Below, piece by piece: positions 37,800-49,513 of a stretch of DNA of 64,000 bases. Both the position numbers and the translations under genes were made by a program. Source of the DNA: Gyrodactylus bullatarudis. Lineage: Eukaryota; Platyhelminthes; Monogenea; Gyrodactylidea; Gyrodactylidae. The stretch covers positions 62,001 through 126,000 of the forward strand of contig SSNU01000272.1 in NCBI GenBank assembly GCA_012064415.1, written 5' to 3'. The notes under the pieces were generated by a model. The model did no database searches, had not been told where the DNA came from, and was given only the letters and a program-made list of their open reading frames with translations. Every line of letters starts with the position of its first letter. Position 1 is the stretch's first letter.

Positions 37800-40700
37800 A
37801 TGTTTGGATTTAAATTTACCTCAGTATTACTTATATTTTATTTGCAATTTTTTACAATTTTAAATGGATACATTGTCCGAAAGCCTAGACAAATTAATGG
37901 ATCAGTAGAAAATGTAACTGATCTTCCACAAAAAGTAACAGATCTAGAGAGACAAATATCTGAAGAACAAATTAAAGTTGAAAAACCAAAGGAGGGCCAG
38001 GAATCAACAATTGATACTGATGCAACAGCAGAACCAGTTGGCCAAGTTACAACTACAGAATTACGTTTGGAAGACTTAAATGTAGTTGAAAAGCCAGTTG
38101 AAGAGAAAATATCTACAGAACTACCTTCACAAGATGGTCAGGAAACTAATAATCCAATAGACGATCAAGCGTTATCAGAAATTCCTATTGAAGATCTTGA
38201 TGCATCTTTAAAACCTTTCGAAGAAGCCATATCAACAGAATTGCCTCTCGAAGATTTCAATGAAACAGAAAAATCAGATGAAGAGGAAAAAGTACCTCTG
38301 AACGATGACAATGAAACTAAAGATCAATTGTCATCAGAAATTCCCATCGAAGATTTGGAAGCTACAAAAAAGATTAGAGTTGATGAATTACCCTTAGTAA
38401 AAAACATTACAAAGGAACTATCAGAAGTGCCAACAGAGGAAAAAAATAATAATGATACAATGCAAAAAACAACTCCAAAAGTCATTGAACCGTTGAAACA
38501 CGATGAGCACAATGAAAAAGACTGTCCCAAAAAAGGTCTCTGGTTTAACAAGAAAGAAGAAAAGGTTGAAGAAACTACAACAGAGATGATAGTTTCCACA
38601 CAATTTAATAGCGACTATGAATCATTAGAGAGTGAAGAAACTATAGATAGGATTGTACATCATTATCAGAATACGTGTGTTTACGAGGAAATGAAACCGT
38701 TGAAATTTACCTGCATAGGCGAACCTATTTGTGCTTATCTAGCTTGCTCTTTCCTTTTATTAATGATGATCTTCAATTTGGTCAGTGAGTCAAAATTATG
38801 TACAAAATATTAATTTGACATAAAATCTTTCTTTTGGGGATCATTTATAACAACTGAAAAATTAGAGAGAAAGGATCCGTACTTGAACTTTTGTCAGATA
38901 AATCTAGAGCTGAATTACAAAGCCTTAATCTCATTTTGATAAGATAAACAAAGCATTTTTTCATTTAAAACCATATATTTTCGAGTTTATTCTATTGAGA
39001 TAAATGTTCAGAGACATTGGTTTTAAGCTGAGCTATAAAAATATCGATTGAAAATAAAATTTTTGAGTAATTTTGAAACGTTTCAAATAAAATTAGGATT
39101 TATTCAGCAAAGTTTGGGTATTTCTTCGAATGTGGATTCTCTAGATAATTTTAGATTTGAGTTCTTCATTAGAATTAGAATGGTCTTGGGAAAAGTTTCT
39201 CAACAAATCTTCGATTTTTCACGCATGAGGAGTATCAAGCTTCTCAATTTTTCAACATCCAAATGGATTTAAAATTTTTGAAGAAATTTGAAATCGTTTT
39301 ATGTTTCTATGAATCATAATGCTAACTTTTATTCCAGGAAACTGGGAAGTAAAAGAGTATTTTATTCCTGTTTGTATTGTTTTTTTCCCATTGAAGTTGA
39401 CAAGCTTATACAGATTGATAGAATAAGAGATCATTTTCGAATTTTCAATGAATAATTTCGAGATTTTTGTAAAAATCATACCGCACTCTAAAATAACGAG
39501 CCTTACTTTTATTGTAGTATTTGTTCTAGGGTTCTTCAGATAATTCAGATTTGGATCCGTCTGAAAAAATCCAAAAAGGTACCGAAAATAAAATTATTAA
39601 AACAAGTATTAATTTTCGATAATCTTGTGAAAGATATAATTTTTTCAAAAATTATTCATATTAAAATTCAAGAGCTTATAAAATTTCTGAAAAAGAAATT
39701 TGATACCTTCTTCTTCTTCCAAAGAACCATCTCTAAGAATACCTAGGATCTTAATTGGACCTATCTATCGTTCTTCAAGCTTTTATAATAATAGATCAAG
39801 GATTAATGATATCAACCTACCAGGGAGATAGCTTGGTAAGACATTATAAAATTTAACTCTAGAGAAGAATTGTTATTTGATTACTGATATTTAGGATTTC
39901 TATACAATAAAACAAATCAAAACTTATTTCATAGTTATCTTTTTGTTTAAATCAGAAGTGAAATTGTGGCGATTCGGAAATTTTCGGAATATTTCTGAAT
40001 CTGAAGAACGCTAATTTGTTCACGATTTTAAATTTTATATTATGCAAAAACGAATTGTTTTGATTAATATTATTTAACCCTCTCGTTACTGGAGGTCGCA
40101 TACGACCTCACTTTCATTTTAATAACATTTTTATTAATTATAATCAATTATAATGAAATAATAAATCATGCTATAACTACGGTTCATTATCTATCTAATG
40201 AATGTTGAATTTTATTAGGTTGTGTGAAAAGTTCTCGGAAAAATTTTCAACTTTAGATTTTGAATTTGTTCTTAAAGCAATAAATATAAACTATACACGA
40301 AAAGATTCAGTGAAATCTGTAGAATTTGTTTATATCTGCTAATCAATTGAGTTTTCAAATAATCTTGATAAAGACATGAATTTTACTGACTCACAAATTC
40401 GGTCCATTAGTTACTTCAATTATAGCATTGGTCATACAGCGTCAGAATACTATCTAATTACTAGTTAGCACCTTTTTTATGTATTTTATTTTGATCCAAA
40501 AAAATATTTTAGCTTAGTTACTAGCCTAATTCCCAGATACTCATAAATTATTTTGGATATTTTTGCATTAATCATCAATATCATGAATCTAATCTAAACA
40601 CGTAAATATGATTGGTTCTGTTCAACATCAAATTCTGACAAACCTGAATCACCTAAAATGTCTTCAGCCAACACTCTGGGAGCACGTAAAATATCTTCTT

Positions 40701-43700
40701 GATTCGAAGCATTGGTATGAGAGACACTGAATCACCCGAAAATTGAATTGGATTTTTCTGTTCATGTGAACTAAACTGAATGTTTTGATAAATTTTTTAC
40801 CAATATCCTTCTACTGGATATCCTTAGCAGCTGGACTGTCAGATCAAATCGAATTATAATTTCAGGAAAAGAATTACTGATTGAAAAAGAACTCAAACTA
40901 AAAGGTAGATTTTCCTTTGATCGTCTATATTCATAAATAGGTCTGTGCATAGGTCTAAATGTCATAAAACTAGAGAACTCTTTTCATGCATTTGACTCAA
41001 CTCACCAGATAGATGTAATTACTTATAGGACTTAAAGTATGGTAGATTTTCTTCTTGTACTGCTTTTCCAGATATTTCAAAACATGTTAGAGAATCGAGA
41101 AATTAGTTAATTAACTCATTTGGTTTTTCTGGATTATTTTTCGAAAGAATTCTGTGTATGAATTTCTTAGACAGGTTTTTCCGGTGTGACTTCGTTTTTA
41201 TAAAAAAATCGATGAAACGCATAAAATACGTCGTAAAAGAAATACACGAAAAGAAATAAATAAATACTTGACATTTAGAATAATTTTTCCAATGGGGTGA
41301 CATGAAAATTCTTCCAGACTAATCAAAATAAAGAAAGAGAGTTAAAGTTTTTTTTCCAAGAGGTCTTAAAAAATGGTTATACATTTCCAAAATAGAATAA
41401 TAATCTATTTTTATGATTTTAGGATATGGGAATCGTATTTCTGTAACATATTAAACCAAAAACGAATATCCAATGGGTATCATCCATATGCTTTTTTTTA
41501 TTTTGGTTGAATTAGAAATTGGAACACCATGAAAGTCAGACAAAATTAAAAAATTGCGCCTCATCTGTCTTACAAAAATCAATATATACAACACAGCCAG
41601 AGAATGAGGCTCAAAAAATAAAATTGTAATCTGAGAATTGATTTACGCCACTGAAACATACCATGGCTAAACGAAGAAAGTTTTAAGTTTTATGAAAATG
41701 TTCTCTTTAATCTGGGTCTGGTTTATATTGAAATTCCCATCTAATGGCGAGTAATTCAAAGTGAAATTTCGCCAACAGAAAATTTATTTTGAAATTAATT
41801 GTTACGAACATTCAGTGAATGTCATAATGAATATCTTTCAATTCTGAAATTTCATTCAATCTGATTACAAAACAAACCGGATATTGAGGTTTTAAGAAAA
41901 CATTCTTTTAAGGTTGAGACTCTTGATTAGAGAAAGACAAACTTTTTTTCCCTGAACACTTTTCTATTTCATGCCTCAAAAAGATTCCTTGTGCTCCGTA
42001 ATTGCCGTTTTCGAAAACTAAAATTTTATGTTCTGAAATATCCCATTTTCCCTAAAATCGTTAATTTTTCCCAAATTGACCATATTCAGAATATATTAAA
42101 CATTTGTTTGACTATTTATTGATAAAAGAAAAAAATTAACGATTTTAGGGAAAATGGGATATTAAAAGAATGTTGTCTTAAAACCTCAATATCCGGTTTG
42201 TTTTGTAATCAGATTGAATGAAATTTCAGAATTGAAAGATATTCATTATGACATTCACTGAATGTTCGTAACAATTAATTTCAAAATAAATTTTCTGTTG
42301 GCGAAATTTCACTTTGAATTACTCGCCATTAGATGGGAATTTCAATATAAACCAGACCCAGATTAAAGAGAACATTTTCATAAAACTTAAAACTTTCTTC
42401 GTTTAGCCATGGTATGTTTCAGTGGCGTAAATCAATTCTCAGATTACAATTTTATTTTTTGAGCCTCATTCTCTGGCTGTGTTGTATATATTGATTTTTG
42501 TAAGACAGATGAGGCGCAATTTTTTAATTTTGTCTGACTTTCATGGTGTTCCAATTTCTAATTCAACCAAAATAAAAAAAAATGATACCCATTGGATATT
42601 TTTACACCAGAATCAGTTTTATTTTACTTTTTACTGCAATTTTGAATTTTTCATTATTGATAAAATGTCTAAAATCTACATTAGATCATGATTATGTGCG
42701 ATTAAATTCTTTCCCTATATAAACCTATTAAAAAGTCACATGACTTTGCTCTGTATGGCTAAGCAATTTACATAGATTCAGTAAAATTTAATTTTTCTTA
42801 ATTGGATAAGACATTTGTTGAAATAAGCTTACTACTAAATACCCCAGACTGATTCACTTGGTTTCAGAGTAATAATAAAAGAATGGAGAGATATGTTTTA
42901 TTATTTTGAACGATAATTTTTAAGTGAACAACAAGTTATAGATATATTTTTAATTTCTTAAGTCATAAACTTTTAACAATGAAAATTAATCTTTTATTCT
43001 CGTATTTCAGAAAACATCCATTTTTATGGATGCCGAAAATTGTTCGATCTTCGTCTACATGGAACAAGTTTTCCTCAGCGACCAGAGCTCATTGTGATCA
43101 TCTGCTCAACATTACCCCTTATTTTTGTCTCATTGTGTCGGCCAATATTCCTCACTTTGAATTATCACCATGAAATGTTTATTTTCCATGCTGGCTTTCC
43201 ACAACTTCGTGCTTTCTTTGATTATTTTAGTAGGAGTGCCACTCTTTATCACATGATTTTCTGGGCTTACAGAATGCCAATTATAAATCTCATTTGGAAA
43301 ATATTCATGTTCACTAGACTGAAAATAATCGCTTTTAAGGAACGCAAGAATGATGAAATGCAATTCTCTAGCAAGAAATTCCGTCGAGGTCGGAGACGCA
43401 GAAAGAAGCGAAGGCCTGGACAGCAACGTCAGCCAAAATCAAAGCCTGCAACAAAAGTAGTTGGAATAAGCGGTGTCAGTAAGCCAAACACGCGTCCAAC
43501 TGGACGTAAGCGACATAGGAAGGCAAAAAGGAATCAAAAACAAGCCAGGACAAACCAACCATTAACTCCTATGGATATTTACAATTTCGGAGGTCAAAAT
43601 TTCTGGAATAACATGGGTAGTCCTGGTATGATGATGGAAGGCGGACCAATGGGCATGAATATGGGAAACTTTGGTGCTAGTGGTATGATGATGGGCGGTG

Positions 43701-44386
43701 ATGCAAGTCTATTTATGAATGAATTTTTCGATATGGATCATGGCGAAGGTAACGCTGATGAAGAGAAGGCCCTTGAGGACGAAATTATAATCCCAGAGAT
43801 AACTAGAGAATTTGTTATTCTATGTAAGAGGATAATACCTGGTGTTATCTATGGCTTTTCGTTCATAGTAAATTTGCCAGTGTTGGCTGACTTTGAGCAA
43901 TATTATTCAGATCCCAATTCTTACATAAAGTCAAAACCAAAAATGCACATTAGGAGATTTCTTATCTACGATATTGTCTTTCTCATGGCTATCCCCATGA
44001 TTGCTATACTCATAGCCTTTTTCTATGGAATCATCAAAGATGTCCAACTGAATGGAGAAACAAAGATGAAGTACAGCCTCAAGTGTTACTATATTACCTT
44101 TATTGTTTTAAATATGCCCATATTTATACTATACCTAGTCTATCTTAATATGGACATTGTCCCCGGCTACAAATTCGGGACATGTCTTATCCTTGCACTA
44201 ACTGTTTATCATGCCAACTTTATCCTAAAATCGACAGTTCATGGGACAGCGTGCAATTTGATTTGTTGCACAGAAAATTATTTTAAATCTCATACAAAAT
44301 TGAAGAAATGGCTTGATGATATGACCACTCCGATTCTTGTTAAACAGAGAAGAGCCAATGAGAAAATGGTCGATTTCAAGAGGTAA
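37800..44386 (+). CDS. Putative seven-transmembrane receptor with acidic repeat ectodomain
   Basis: Not recognised at family level. Two exons: 37800-38784 and 43011-44386, joined phase 1 across GTC A|GTGAGT ... TTTCAG|AA AAC; about 786 residues. A signal peptide (1-23) is followed by about 270 acidic residues with loose repeats of TELPxED / SEIPIEDL type and several N-glycosylation sequons. Three Cys then precede the first membrane segment, ICAYLACSFLLLMMIFNLV. Exon 2 adds about six more: PELIVIICSTLPLIFVSLC, LYHMIFWAYRMPIINLIW, VIYGFSFIVNLPVLA, YDIVFLMAIPMIAILIAFF, YYITFIVLNMPIFILYLVYL and CLILALTVYHANFILK. Proline positions in the fifth and sixth resemble class A GPCRs, but no DRY or NPxxY is present. 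Between segments 3 and 4 sits a loop of about 150 residues: first Arg/Lys-rich (RRGRRRRKKRRPG), then Gly/Met-rich, then acidic. AATAAA at 44446. Each exon taken alone would be annotated as a separate truncated protein. Confidence 0.68.
41466..42599. repeat. Large near-perfect inverted repeat in the receptor-like gene's intron
   Basis: Arms of about 440 bp (41466-41910 and 42162-42599) are almost identical in reverse complement, for example GAGAATGAGGCTCAAAAAAT at 41600 and its complement near 42446. The spacer of about 250 bp contains a second hairpin: ATATCCCATTTTCCCTAAAA at 42038 pairs with TTTTAGGGAAAATGGGATAT at 42144. No coding capacity. The high arm identity implies recent origin or ongoing gene conversion. 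It lies on the intron between the ectodomain exon and the multi-TM exon. Confidence 0.85.
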
Positions 44387-44445
44387 TCCAAAAGTTTTAA
44401 TCTTAGACAGCTCCCTTAAAGATAATTTGTAAACATATTTGAATG

Positions 44446-44451
44446 AATAAA
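44446..44451 (+). terminator. Polyadenylation signal of the receptor-like gene
   Basis: AATAAA 60 bp after the stop codon at 44384-44386, on the coding strand. Confidence 0.55.
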
Positions 44452-44514
44452 AGTTTATTTTATTATAAATTTATCAGATGCATTCAATTTCCTACTCATG
44501 CCGTACTGGTCTAA

Positions 44515-45025
44515 AGCTACTTGATATGAAGATGAGAATTTACAAAAAAAACAATATATATTTTTTCCATAGGTTTTTAAAAGAAAAAAAAACGATTTGG
44601 CCAAAATTTGGCTGTTTTTTTTAATTGATTCAAAGCAATTCGATACAGACATTTCGGATCATAAATAGCACAGTGCAGCAAAAATAAACTTTTTTCTTTG
44701 TACTCGAATGAAAATGACAATCCGGATACAGCTTTTCACGCTGAGTTCAATGGTGTGTTTCTTTTTAGAGTAAGAAAACTGTGTATTTTAAAACTTCGTA
44801 ACCCCAATCAAGTCGTCAGGACAAGTCTATAGATGAAGAATTCGAATTCAAAGGAATTTTAAAAAAAGTGATTTTCAAGAAAAAGTTCTGGATCAATTTC
44901 CTTCGTGAAGATCGCAAAATCCAAATAGTTCGAACTCCCACATTAATAACGAATTTCTCTAATTTATTTCTAGAGTAAAGTAATGAGTTTTTTGTAAAAA
45001 TAGTAAATTCTCATCTTCATGTCAG
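44515..45025. mobile_element. TIR repeat family B, apparently full-length copy
   Basis: Left end AGCTACTTGATATGAAGATG and right end CTCATCTTCATGTCAG are inverted repeats of about 25 bp, each adjoining a poly-A/T tract (TTTACAAAAAA / TTTTTTGTAAA). It is 510 bp long without an ORF. Related copies are at 63468-63934 (full length) and 4142-4498 (partial). Confidence 0.65.
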
Positions 45026-45885
45026 GGTGTTCTCTACTACAATACGGTTTGTAATTTAGATGTGTCGATCGATCCTCTACAAGAACAACCAATGAGAATA
45101 AAGCAAGGAGATCATGCGATGATCATTATCATATGACATTTCTATGAAATTGTTCAGATGTCTTTCCTTATTGATTTTGAATAAGTTGGGAAGCCTAATT
45201 TCGGAAAATATAAGTAAATGAGTCAAAGATAATACGTAGTAGATGCTTTTATCATAACAATATTGGCCTACTATGTTTGTAAATAATAATACGAAGATGA
45301 TTTAGATCTAAATGTCATTTTTTCTCTAATGGGTTCATTCATCCTCTTACAGTCTTGAGATTTTCTTTTGGATCGTTTTACAATATTGAAATTATATGAT
45401 ACAACCAATGAAATATCTAATAACAAAATGATTTGATCTGGTTTTTACATATTTGATGTAGTTTTCCGTCCTGATTATCATAATTACTTTTTAGTGATGA
45501 AACCCATGATTAAAATTGGGATATTTTATTCACAAAATTGACCCCAAAGAAAATATTCTTCCAAAAATAAATTCTATGAATTTTTTATACAAAAATCTTT
45601 TACCACTAAATATTTTTATATTTTACTAAAACAAAAATTTTTGTGCTCTATTTAAATAGATCGACTTCAACTGATTCTTTGTGCATTACCTAACTCAAAC
45701 TGTAATGCCAAAGTTTCACCCCCAAAACTTTGAGCTAGGTAAGAGTTCGCTTCAGGGCTCATTGAAAATTTTATCCTGGAGTACGATTATTTATCTTTAA
45801 ATTGAGCTAACACTTGTCACTCAATGTCCAATTATAGAGATGAAAATTTACATTATAAAAGATTAACTATAGAAATATTTTGTTC

Positions 45886-46272
45886 TAGGTGATTAAGTAA
45901 TATATTCCACAGGTTCGTCTCATTTGGTAATGGATTAGCCCATGTCGCTGAATGTTACAGCTTACTATTGGATCCCACCGTGACTAGTACGAAAGAAACT
46001 TACAGAGCATTCAGAAATAAGTATACATCTTTGGCAGACATATACACATTGGACTACAATGCGAGAGGTCCTAGGTTCAAATCCCAGGCATACTGACAAG
46101 TCCAAAAGAGGACGAAACATGCTTATGGATTTGGCGACTACTGTATGTCTACCAAAGATGTGTACTTAGATTATTTCTAAATGCTCTGTGAGTTTCGGTG
46201 GGATTAGTAAGCTGTAACATTCAACGACACGGGCTAATAAGACGAACCTGTGCAATAAATTATCTAAGGACC
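45886..46272. repeat. Inverted-repeat element carrying a tRNA-like core
   Basis: Arms of about 150 bp: CCACAGGTTCGTCTCATTTG (about 45908) to the complement near 46250, including shared TGAATGTTACAGCTTACTA. The centre contains GGTTCAAATCC at 46074-46084, an exact tRNA B-box, within a recognisable T-arm (CTAGG-loop-CCCAG, one mismatch) preceded by a possible anticodon stem. No acceptor stem or A-box is convincing, so this is not a functional tRNA gene. The outermost 42 bp recur at 35101-35142. Confidence 0.65.
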
Positions 46273-47284
46273 TATTCATTGCACTATTCATTAATTTATG
46301 ATTATAAAAGATGATTAAAATACAATTAGAAAAAAGTAAAGATCCGAATAAAAACCTTCAAAATATACCAATGTATTGAATATGAATTTCATCTAAAAAG
46401 CTTTGAATATCAATCAAATAAATTTTTATATATTAAACTTTCTTTTAAATTCATACACATAAAACTTTAAGCTGAATTGTCAAAAATGATAAAAATTAGC
46501 GGATATTAAATCTTTTTCAACAAAATATTGACCAGCTTCATCGCAATGATGCTACTCAATACACTCTTAAAAATGAATTCAGTATCGACAGTTGCTAGAA
46601 GTAATCATTGTTAATAATAATCGATGACCCAGCTCAAAACCAATGTTAAAAACATCTATCCGAAAATAATTTGATTAATTATATTTAATAAATCAGGTAT
46701 CGATCTCTTGATCAAACTAACAGATAAAGCATGTATATTAATATCGCTCACATTTAAATTGGAGAATTTGATCTAAATACGAGAATTTTACGCTCATTTT
46801 CTTGAAGATATAAAATTAGGTTTAACTAATTTAAATTTATGTCAAAGATATTTGTTGTACTGATCTCATTCTTCTGATAAATGATAAAATAAGCAAAAGG
46901 CTGAAAAAGATTTTGTTACCCATGTAATCTTCAGAGTTTTGAATGACTTCAAAAACATAAATAAATCTTTTTCCGCTACTTAAAAGTAGGGATAATAATT
47001 ATAATGAGTTTCTATCCCCTTATTTCTCAAATTTCCATATAAATATTTACCTACTAGTTAGTAGTGTTTTAAATTAATTCAGTTTTGATACAAAATCCGA
47101 CGACACTGCTTCAAGAATGTTGTTTTATTTTGATATACGTTCCTATAAACTCACGTTATAGGATTTTTAACGATTTGGCTTATCATTCTTTAGAGACCTA
47201 AATAGACACCTTCTTGGTGATGAGTTCTCGTTAGTAAAATGAATCATTAGTTTGAAAATAAAATTTAAAAATATCCTCTTTTAA

Positions 47285-48253
47285 TTATAGGTTTTTATTA
47301 ATCTCATAAGCAAGTTTTCTTTGAATTAATCTTAGCTCTTTAATTTGGTCTAGATTAAAATTATTTTCTTTAATATTGAGAAAATCAACTCTTTGTAATG
47401 ACTTTATGGCTTTTTCATACTTTTTTTGGCTAATCTCCAACTTTGCCAACTGCAATAGAGCTGAATATTCAACAAGACTCAATTTATCTCGTTCGATTCT
47501 ATCAAGCTTGTCAAGAATTCGGAAAAAATCCTCCAGATGCAATAAAGCATTTTCCTTCTCGTTCATTGAAAATTGGATTAGAGCTATGTCTAGAAGGAGG
47601 TTTAGACAGTTTTCATGTTGGGAACTATAAACATTATGACAATATTTTTGGGATTTTTGTGCATAAGCAAGGCTCTTTTTGTATTCTTTAACTTTAAAAA
47701 GATGTTTCGCATAGTAATCATAGGTCATTCCCAAGAGAGCTTGCTCGTTTTCGTCTATTTCTCTATCCAGGTCCAGAAAATGATCAATAATGAATTGGAA
47801 TCCTTTACGTGCCATATTATTCTGTCCGATTTCTTCATAGATCAATGCCAATTTGAGAGATATCATTAAAACCATGGGGTCAGTTTGAGGAATTCCTACT
47901 CCAATAGCGGATTTCATTGAATAAATAAAGGATTCCTGTGCTCTTTTGTAGTCTCCTTTAAGCATATACAGATTGCCGAGCTCCACAAATATTCTACATT
48001 TAATTTCAACGAGTTGCTTTTCATCAAGCTTATTCTGCTCAAACTTTTTTGAAGCAAAATGAATTAGATCGTGAAAAGAGTCTTCAGCATCTTTGAAATT
48101 CAAATCGCTACTCAACTCTTTTGCTGCATTGAAACGTTCCTTGATCAGTTCTGTTGCAGGCTTTTCAGAAAAGAATGGCAATGTGAATGAGATTAATGAA
48201 CTTAAAGGTAGTAAAGAGTGATTAATTTTCAGTAATCTGAACCAAGTATACAT
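47285..48253 (-). CDS. TTC19-like tetratricopeptide protein, probably mitochondrial
   Basis: Intronless, 322 residues. A hydrophobic N-terminus with basic residues and no early acidic residue (MYTWFRLLKINHSLLPLSSL) would suit a mitochondrial presequence. It is followed by at least five TPR-like helical pairs, for example IFVELGNLYMLKGDYKRAQE, LKLALIYEEIGQNNMARKGF and YDYYAKHLFKVKEYKKSLAY. The layout, the LLGMTYDYYAKHL segment and the length resemble TTC19, the inner-membrane factor for complex III Rieske protein turnover. Human TTC19 is somewhat longer. Other TPR proteins share this architecture, so the orthology is a proposal. It is divergent from TMED with 316 bp between starts. Confidence 0.6.
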   Translation of the reverse strand: MYTWFRLLKINHSLLPLSSLISFTLPFFSEKPATELIKERFNAAKELSSDLNFKDAEDSFHDLIHFASKKFEQNKLDEKQLVEIKCRIFVELGNLYMLKGDYKRAQESFIYSMKSAIGVGIPQTDPMVLMISLKLALIYEEIGQNNMARKGFQFIIDHFLDLDREIDENEQALLGMTYDYYAKHLFKVKEYKKSLAYAQKSQKYCHNVYSSQHENCLNLLLDIALIQFSMNEKENALLHLEDFFRILDKLDRIERDKLSLVEYSALLQLAKLEISQKKYEKAIKSLQRVDFLNIKENNFNLDQIKELRLIQRKLAYEINKNL

Positions 48254-48569
48254 TTCGACTTGAAATGAACTTAAGATAGAAACTACAATTTCTTATCAAG
48301 AAAATTTTGCTTCTCTACTCTGAATAACAGAATGCTTTGCCAAGTTAACTTCACTAATTTTGCCTCAAAAGTTTATCTTCACAGAATTTTCAGTGATATT
48401 GTATTCCTGTAATACATTCACTGAGTAAATTTTAGTAAAATTATTTTACTTCAGAATTTTTATTAAAAAAATTTTAAATCACTTGAATATTAGTATCAGT
48501 AAAACAAAGTTCTTTCAAACACATCGTCTTTTGTTGTTTTATATTGGTTTTATTTTAAAAGGGTTGGCA
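48254..48569. promoter_or_regulatory. Divergent promoter region, TTC19-like / TMED
   Basis: 316 bp between opposite start codons. An upstream open frame runs into TMED from 48483 but lacks an ATG and is not part of the family protein. Confidence 0.45.
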
Positions 48570-49214
48570 ATGACACATAGGTTTATTTTACTTTTATTTG
48601 TTGCTATCTTCATAAATCTCGCATATTCCTTTCCCAAGCGATTGACTTTCGAATTGGAAGATAAAGATGAATCCTGTTTCTTTGAAACTCTTCCAGCTAA
48701 CATCGAATATACAGTTCAATTCCGAGTTTTGAGAGGAGGTGCGACTGACGTAGACTTTTCGCTTAAATCTCCCTCAGACCAAGAACTAAAAAAATTCCAG
48801 AAAGCATATCACGAAGAATTTGATTTTAGAACATTGGTTGCCGGAGATCATTCATTTTGTTTTAGCAATAAATTCTCTACATTCAGTCACAAATTAGTTG
48901 TTTTTGAGCTAAGAGATAAAGAATTTCAATCTCTAAAGGAAGAAGCTGGTGATGATAAGAGTCAGAACGTTGAAGATTCCCTTATGGATGCTCTGGAAAA
49001 TATTCATCAGCACTTGAGCCTTGCTGAGGATGTACAAATGGAACTCAAAAATAGAGAAAGAGAAGATAGATGGTTGAGATATGACCTACACATTAGAGTA
49101 GGATTTTGGAGTACCATTTTCTCTGTAATCATTATAATGACCGGAGTTGGACAAGTACTTGTATTGAAAAGTCTTTTCCCCTCAAACAACAAAATGTTTC
49201 TCATCAGGAAATAA
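48570..49214 (+). CDS. p24 / TMED cargo receptor of the early secretory pathway
   Basis: Single-exon type I membrane protein of 214 residues that would cycle between ER and Golgi in COPI/COPII vesicles. The ATG at 48570 starts a signal peptide (MTHRFILLLFVAIFINLAYS). The GOLD domain follows with the two conserved cysteines (DESCFFETL and HSFCFSNKFS) and FRVLRGGATDVDF. A coiled-coil linker leads to the membrane span VGFWSTIFSVIIIMTGVGQV. Then comes a short tail LKSLFPSNNKMFLIRK. The LKSLF after the TM resembles the TMED1/5 branch (gamma). The tail has a Phe but no terminal dilysine, which is atypical for COPI binding. Confidence 0.92.
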   Translation: MTHRFILLLFVAIFINLAYSFPKRLTFELEDKDESCFFETLPANIEYTVQFRVLRGGATDVDFSLKSPSDQELKKFQKAYHEEFDFRTLVAGDHSFCFSNKFSTFSHKLVVFELRDKEFQSLKEEAGDDKSQNVEDSLMDALENIHQHLSLAEDVQMELKNREREDRWLRYDLHIRVGFWSTIFSVIIIMTGVGQVLVLKSLFPSNNKMFLIRK

Positions 49215-49354
49215 TTTTGCTATGAAAGCAAATGTTTGATAATGTATGTAAATTCAAAGGGACAGACCCTGACGAAGAAATCTTGAACTATTTATATTTT
49301 TACTCATGATAATTATTATTAATATCTTTCAAAGGCACTTGTGTATATTATTTG

Positions 49355-49360
49355 AATAAA
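49355..49360 (+). terminator. Polyadenylation signal of TMED gene
   Basis: AATAAA 140 bp after the TMED stop codon, followed by a T/G-containing stretch, before the convergent LRCH gene. Confidence 0.5.
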
Positions 49361-49513
49361 TCTTGTTTAATAACTTTTCAAATTTCCATCGATTTTATCC
49401 AGTTTTTTAAACTTTGAAATGAGTCTGGAATCATGACTAGAAGAGTCTCAAATTCACAATAGAAAAATTAAATACTGAAAAATAAAATGCATTTGAAATT
49501 AGATAGGGGATTA

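Larger units (their letters stand above)
44387..47284. other. Convergent intergenic region rich in repeats
   Basis: 2.9 kb between two convergent genes. It holds a family B element (44515-45025) and the tRNA-like inverted repeat (45886-46272). The rest, 45.03-45.88 and 46.27-47.28 kb, shows nothing that I can name. Confidence 0.5.

Noticed and set aside
38324..38603. Ser/Phe-rich minus-strand ORFs opposite the acidic repeat ectodomain
   Set aside because: Complement of Glu/Lys codons gives Ser/Phe/Leu runs automatically; no independent support.
46040..46090. A functional tRNA gene around the GGTTCAAATCC box
   Set aside because: No acceptor stem pairing, no A-box, and the anticodon loop lacks U33; it is embedded in an inverted repeat.
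48483..48569. N-terminal extension of TMED by 29 codons
   Set aside because: Begins with TTG, and the signal peptide at the ATG 48570 gives a normal p24 protein.
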